Source of the DNA: Ancylostoma caninum
Lineage: Eukaryota; Nematoda; Chromadorea; Rhabditida; Ancylostomatidae
Direction of reading: 5' to 3'
Assembly: GCA_037903475.1 (NCBI GenBank)
Contig: JBAJFG010000492.1
Coordinates: forward strand, 1,798,001 to 1,862,000
Length of the DNA: 64,000 nucleotides
Shown here: positions 59,238 through 64,000 of the stretch, in pieces
Layout: each line of letters starts with the position of its first letter
Position numbering within the stretch: the stretch's first letter is position 1
Position numbers and translations under genes: made by a program
The notes under the pieces: model-generated
Told to the model about the DNA's origin: nothing
Database searches by the model: none
Seen by the model: the letters and a program-made list of their open reading frames with translations, nothing else

Positions 59238-60804
59238 CAGGGTGCGGCTTATGTTCCCGAACATTTTCTTCATTTATTTTCCACTTAAAAACGATCGTTA
59301 CAATACGAGCAATAATTAGTTTAATGGAACAGAATACTAGGAATAACATATCACATTAAATGCTCGAAATGTCCTCCCTTGGCTTCTTCACATGCCTTTA
59401 AAGGCAGCACTCACGGAAATTTTCACTTCTGAAATGAGTCGCTTAAAATGTAGCCGGCCGCTGGACAATCGCAACAGTAAGTTGAACACCTTGAATGGCC
59501 ACCTACCTGCGAAGACACTGCCGTGGACACATATACCGCTCTGGACATTAGGGTCCCGTCGCGCCAACTAACGCCTTTGACAGGGTGTGTGTTTCACACT
59601 ACGTCATCGTTGTCAATGAGTTCATCGTCCCTAAAAACCCCGATATACCGCGAAATCTTCAACCCAAAAATTTCCGTGAGTGCTGCCTTTAAGCGTTCAA
59701 GAAACTTGTTCACAATGCTCGCGACCTGTTCCTCTGTAATTTTGTCCCAGGCCTGTTTGAGTGCACGTTTCAATCCTCCAGCGGAGTCGCATCGAGAAGA
59801 GGACAGCTTGGCTTCCAAGATGGACCATATGGAGAAGTCCATTAAAGTCACGAGAGTTTGAAGGCCAGACACCCTTCCCCCACGGATCTGGAAACAGCCG
59901 CCTGCACAGAGCCAAAGTGGTTTTGGCTCTGTGAGAGGGCGCCCAGTCGTGCTGAAAAGTCCATGCTTCTCCACCGAGGTGCCACGAGGTCCAAGAAGCA
60001 ACATCCTTCATCAGTATCTGTTAGAATTCTGCCGTGACCTTCGTTCCTTTTTCAATGAAAACCAACGAAGTCTTGCTGCTTGCACAAATTCCAGCCTAGA
60101 CCATTATAGAAGTGGTAAAATGGCGACTGCTAGTGTGTGGACGTTTTCAGTTCTTCTAGATTCCTCTGAGAGTAGAACGCGGTCGTTGGGGTGGTTATGA
60201 GGTGGATTGAGCGCGAACATTTTCTCTTCGGTGAAAAGGATCCGAGAGACGACCAGCGGCGGCCAAGCGGTGCATCTTCTTAACTTTTTGCAGCCGCTCC
60301 AACTTCATCCTTTCGTTCAGGTAATGAACCTTCTGTATCTTGAATGGACGAAGGTTAAGGTCTTCTTTCACAACTCTTCGGACCATGTTTTCACTCAAAC
60401 CCAGATCCGACGCCATCCTTCTCATGGATCGTTGGGGGTTTCGGAAGATTCGCTTCCTTATTGCCTGTCGTGCCCGAATTCTTGCTCCAGATGCCGGAGG
60501 GTCTGTTTTGGGACGATCCTGACAACCTCCGAGCTGCCAGAAGCGTTTGACGGCGTCGAAGGTTGTGGAGCGAGGCATTCGAAGCCGCTTTGCAATCTCC
60601 GAATTCGGCACACCCTCACGATGCAAAGCAATGACGGCACCACGTTTCCCTTTGGCGCTCATATTCCGACTGATACGCAAAATGTATTTGGGGAAATGAA
60701 GTATACTACGTAGATTTGCATGTAAAATACAAGCGTAAAAATGTAAAGCTTTGAAATTGTTAACATGACTGGCAAAGGGGGTCAGGAACATAAGCCGCAT
60801 CCTG
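59238..60804 (-). mobile_element. mariner-family element (1567 bp)
   Basis: The termini are CAGGGTGCGGCTTATGTTCC and, complemented, CAGGATGCGGCTTATGTTCC, flanked by TA at 59236-59237 and 60805-60806. It carries a nearly full-length but frameshifted transposase on the minus strand. The low divergence of the ends suggests a fairly recent copy. It is distinct in terminus and protein from the GGTTGG-type mariners at 21.6 and 44.6 kb. Confidence 0.92.
59594..60662 (-). pseudogene. mariner-type transposase, frameshifted
   Basis: The start ATG at 60660-60662 gives MSAKGKRGAVIALHREGVPN, the N-terminal helix-turn-helix, then SEIAKRLRMPRSTTFDAVKR and a second one, RSMRRMASDLGLSENMVRRV. The frame shifts near 60.2 kb. 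The catalytic half is readable in other frames: TFQHDWAPSHRAKTT carries the second acidic residue and WPSNSRDFN the third. The end is MDFSIWSILEAKLSSSRC to WDKITEEQVASIVNKFLERL, stopping at 59594. The first catalytic Asp region is too damaged to place. It is not functional as it stands. Confidence 0.88.
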
Positions 60805-60833
60805 TATTTTATTTCTGAGCGATTCTAAATATA

Positions 60834-61101
60834 CAGTGGACGTCAATGGCGGTGGCCCATCCACGGCCTCGAGAAGGACGCAACGCGACCGCGCTGCGCG
60901 CACCGGGATCAGTGTCATCTGCCGCCGCGATGTTATTTCTAGTCGCTTTCACCCCAATTTGGTCAAATTCCTAAAAATCGGATGGAAAGCTGCTAGATAC
61001 AGCATAACAGCAGCAGAAAACATCGTTCGCGACGCACGCGGAGTGGTGGCGCGGCGTACTTCTCGAGGCCGCGGATGGGTCACCGCCATCGACGTCCACT
61101 G
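60834..61101. mobile_element. GC-rich 268-bp MITE of Tc1/mariner type
   Basis: The termini are CAGTGGACGTCAATGGCGGT and, complemented, CAGTGGACGTCGATGGCGGT, about 28 bp with two mismatches. They are flanked by TA (60832-60833 and 61102-61103). The interior is CpG-rich and has no transposase. Only 29 bp separate it from the mariner element. Confidence 0.88.
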
Positions 61102-61739
61102 TACATATGCAGTTACTGCAAAGAAAAACCCGAACCTCATTTACTCATAATCTTGCAGTGCACAAACTAACTGTTCAGAGACAGCTCACACCAAGTAATA
61201 TAAAATTGTGCTGAATATCGTTACATGTTGGGACATATGGTGTGGTAAATACTCGATCGAAAGACTCCAACATACTCGCCTCCAGGAGTCTCGCACTTCC
61301 CGCTTCGCGAGAAATTGGTGCTAACGTACTCTTAGTTTTCAACAAAGGTAGTTGAAGCCGACAGGCTCGCCGGAGCACTTGTTAATTATCTCCTCTATGC
61401 AATTATTTGCTTCACAGCGGTATCAGATGGTATGCCTCTTCTTAGTTGCTCCAATTCCAGATAGAAATACATGGAAATTCAACAAAGGTCCTCAGTGTTT
61501 GCCATCGCTGCCCTTGCGTGTCTTTAAGACCTCATTTGCATGATAAGGTCCGTTTTTCGGAGCTACCTTCGCCGTTTAGCGCCGGAATTCCCTGGTCTGC
61601 TTTGCAACTGCTCGATTAGCTCCTAAAATCACCTTGAAAACGCGGGAATTCGCGATTTCCCCAGGAAAGTTTCCCGCATGGATTAGCCCAAACAGAGCAA
61701 TATGTGGAGTACTAAGCCTAGCGTCATCTCCTTCCTCAT

Positions 61740-61806
61740 ATATACTTTGCTGCTGAAAAGAGGGAAGCTTTAGCAGCAATTGAGGGGAGGATGGAAGCAA
61801 CTCGAA
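61740..61806. repeat. Fragment related to the 34-kb foldback repeat
   Basis: AGCAGCAATTGAGGGGAGGA followed by TGGAAGCAACT differs at only a few positions from the right arm of the foldback at 34.1 kb (GGCAGCAATCGAGGGGAGGA followed by TGGCAGCAACT). A small hairpin (TTGCTGCT and AGCAGCAA) precedes it. It shows that this is a dispersed family. Confidence 0.65.
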
Positions 61807-61817
61807 GGAGATGTCCC

Positions 61818-61910
61818 TAGGATCTGAGTACAGCGTAGTACGCTTTCTGTGATAGATGTGCAGGCTGCACATCTATCACAGAAAGCGTACTACGCTGTAC
61901 TCAGATCCTA
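61818..61910. repeat. Perfect 93-bp palindrome (46-bp arms, 1-nt centre)
   Basis: The left arm 61818-61863 begins TAGGATCTGAGTACAGCGTA. The right arm 61865-61910 is its exact reverse complement, centred on G61864; I compared all 46 positions. No mismatch and no loop is very unusual for natural DNA. It is either a very young inverted duplication or an assembly/read foldback artefact. Confidence 0.95.
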
Positions 61911-63547
61911 TCGCTTCTTACATATGTGTCGTTCGTGATAATACCATTCAGGAGTAGCAGGTCCTCCTCCGGCTTACCATCGCCGTGTCCCGTGAGCAAT
62001 GTCATCATACCATGTTCTGTTACTGAGCTGGCCCAATACCCTTATCGTTGTATATCATTATTGATTGCCGTGCATTGATGTCGTGTGTTTTATTGCCATA
62101 AACTACCATCCATATCGTGTTCTGTCGTGTAGTAATATGTTGCTGTTTATATCCTACTTGTCCATAATCACCATTGTGGGCGGGGCCGGGGTTGGGGGCG
62201 CAACGTAGGGACCTTGTGAGGGAGACGGGAAGTAGGGAAGCGGGATCCTAGGTTTCCGGCCGGGTACGTCTCTGGGGATAGGCCGCCACTAGGTAAATAG
62301 GAAGCGCATTCTCCATGGACGCGACCGGTCGTGCTAGGAGTCTAACCTGAGCCACTGAACCGCCGACGGACCCTGGGGCACGACAATGCCCAATAAGTGA
62401 GAATAAGCTATGGGGATGCTCTGCGAGATTTCGTCGCCAATGATGAACTTTGCAGTGGCAGGTTTGCATAATATATTTTTGCCAGCGTCATGATACATTT
62501 AAGAAGCTGACTAAAACCACAGCAGAGGACTGCTTTATTTTCAAATTCACCGTTTATTATGCAGTGGGGAGGTACCGGCAATTGTAGAAGGTGCAAAAGA
62601 GTTTCATTTTCCGAGCAGCTTTTGCCTTTCTGATCGAGCGTTCTCTGAAACACACCTCTGTCATATCAATATACAGTACATGGATGGTTCGGCGACGAAA
62701 AGTGCCTGTCGCTCAGGTACCTTTTTTCCAATAGTAGAAAACATCTTCGTTTTCGAGAGGCTCAAAAAACAAACATTCGAAGCAGGTTGCAATGAACAGT
62801 GCATGAGAGGGAACGGATGAGATGGTTCAGAGGAAGTGCGATAACTACATACACCAAATTAGTTGATGAGATTTGATTAGCAATGTTGAAAGTGGCAGAT
62901 TTGCTTCTTTGGGGAGGTACTAGCTTAGGGTCCCTTGAACCCAAATACCGATCAAGATTATTAATTTCATACTAAAGAGCCAAAATTGTTTATCACGAAA
63001 ATTAAACTCTGCCCATGCAGAGTATTTGACACAACAATCATGTATCCCTAACTCATTTTGTACAGTAAAACCATTTCCGAAGTTACGGTTCTCATACGGC
63101 TGAAGCGCAGAAGCGGCATCATCCAGAACCGAAAAATCAACGTAACGAGGTCAAATGTTTTTAGAATCTCGTATTTCATTTCCATTCTCGTTCGGAAATC
63201 ATAAACATCGTCTAATTTTGTGCAGTAACTCTTTCGTTGTTCAACGAAAACTGCATTAGGGTGCGAAATTCATATGACAGCCGTGATAGTGTCACTACGG
63301 TATAGAGCGGATGCCATCCGGTTAATGGCCGGACTTTTTATACAAAATTGTGGTAAAAATCTTGTTTCGAGATTTCCGCGCAGAAAAGAGTCATAGCGCC
63401 TGGTATAACTTTTTCGCAGTGATTCAAGGAAAAAGACTCTGAGAAACCAGTTCTTCTGTGTATTTGTTTATTTAGTGGGAAAACCACAACAATGTGAGTT
63501 TGATACAAAGTACATACACAATAGTGAGTCGATGAGGCTGAACTTAC
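61911..63547. other. No supported gene
   Basis: Short frames only. A G-rich patch lies at about 62.18-62.26 kb. Nothing else stands out. Confidence 0.45.
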
Positions 63548-63618
63548 CGCTTCATTCTGAAGCGAGAATCAGATGTTTCTGCTGCACGTTTAGTTCCAAA
63601 GAAATGGTGTAGATAGGG
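63548..63618 (-). CDS. Weak exon candidate with dibasic sites
   Basis: The minus frame PYLHHFFGTKRAAETSDSRF followed by RMKR ends CG|GTAAGT, a strong donor, and begins after TTTAAAG. Two Lys-Arg pairs in 24 residues are reminiscent of a neuropeptide precursor, but no family signature is present and no partner exon was found. Confidence 0.25.
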
Positions 63619-64000
63619 CTTTAAAGATGCGAATTAGGTAAGGAAAAAAGAAAAAAAGTCTGTGAATGAGCTAACGCTAACATTACGATAATTTTTAACT
63701 TCGTTTTGTTACACCTAACAACAGCTTCAGAATTAGAATAAAGAATTGAAAAGAACGGAATAATTCTCTCATAGGAGTTTCTTCATTATTTCCCGGTCTG
63801 TACTAATATGACTTCGTGATTTACAAAAAAAAACCAGACAGGAGAGCCATCCCCAGTGAAGTATTGGGAAAAAAGTAGAATTACGGTGTCGAAGGTGTAA
63901 CTGAAGAGAGCACATACATATAGGGGAAGCTCACTCTACCAAATCTTCGCTTTGGACAAGTGCTTTGGATGACCATTTCACTCACTGCCTTTTTAGGTGA

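Noticed and set aside
60207..60713. 168-codon plus ORF
   Set aside because: Antisense of the mariner transposase DNA-binding region.

Overview
This is eukaryotic DNA from a nematode, most likely a clade V strongylid of the hookworm type. The evidence is short phase-consistent exons bounded by nematode-style splice sites (acceptors like TTTCAG), a nematode-type APP gene whose start codon lies 2 nt after a likely spliced-leader acceptor, a TAF3 gene split into about 25 small exons, and many mariner, hAT and RTE-type elements. The species is inferred, not shown.

Layout. (1) 1-5.5 kb, minus strand: the first three coding exons of apl-1, the amyloid precursor protein orthologue, which runs off the left edge. 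Its first intron holds a GC-rich block and two long homopolymer G/C tracts. (2) 5.5-36.7 kb: about 31 kb with no gene I can support. It contains GC- and CpG-rich blocks that may be regulatory, a mariner remnant (21.6-22.8 kb), a 0.9-kb Tc1/mariner-type element (7.7-8.6 kb), a hAT-like MITE in a TA microsatellite (32.8-33.1 kb) and a foldback repeat (33.9-34.2 kb). (3) 36.7-47.1 kb: a transposon cluster. It has a 155-bp MITE family with two copies, one split by a hAT element with a perfect 8-bp target duplication; a 1.2-kb element with subterminal TGTCGCGACA motifs; a decayed RTE LINE with a tRNA-like Pol III box pair at its 5' end, inside the target duplication; and two different mariner relics. 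(4) 48.9-57.9 kb, minus strand: a nearly complete taf-3 gene with an N-terminal histone fold and a C-terminal PHD finger, the core-promoter recognition subunit of TFIID. (5) 58.3-59.0 kb, plus strand: two coding-like exons of an unrecognised gene. (6) 59.2-61.9 kb: a frameshifted mariner-family element, a 268-bp MITE 29 bp away and a perfect 93-bp palindrome. (7) 61.9-64 kb: mostly featureless, with one weak exon candidate.

The two firm genes are functionally unrelated, and both are on the minus strand. Much of the structure between them is mobile DNA. The most unusual observation is the tRNA-headed RTE element. Next are the nested hAT-in-MITE insertion, the subterminal-motif element that also carries a tRNA-like box pair with the same 43-bp spacing, and the long perfect palindrome.
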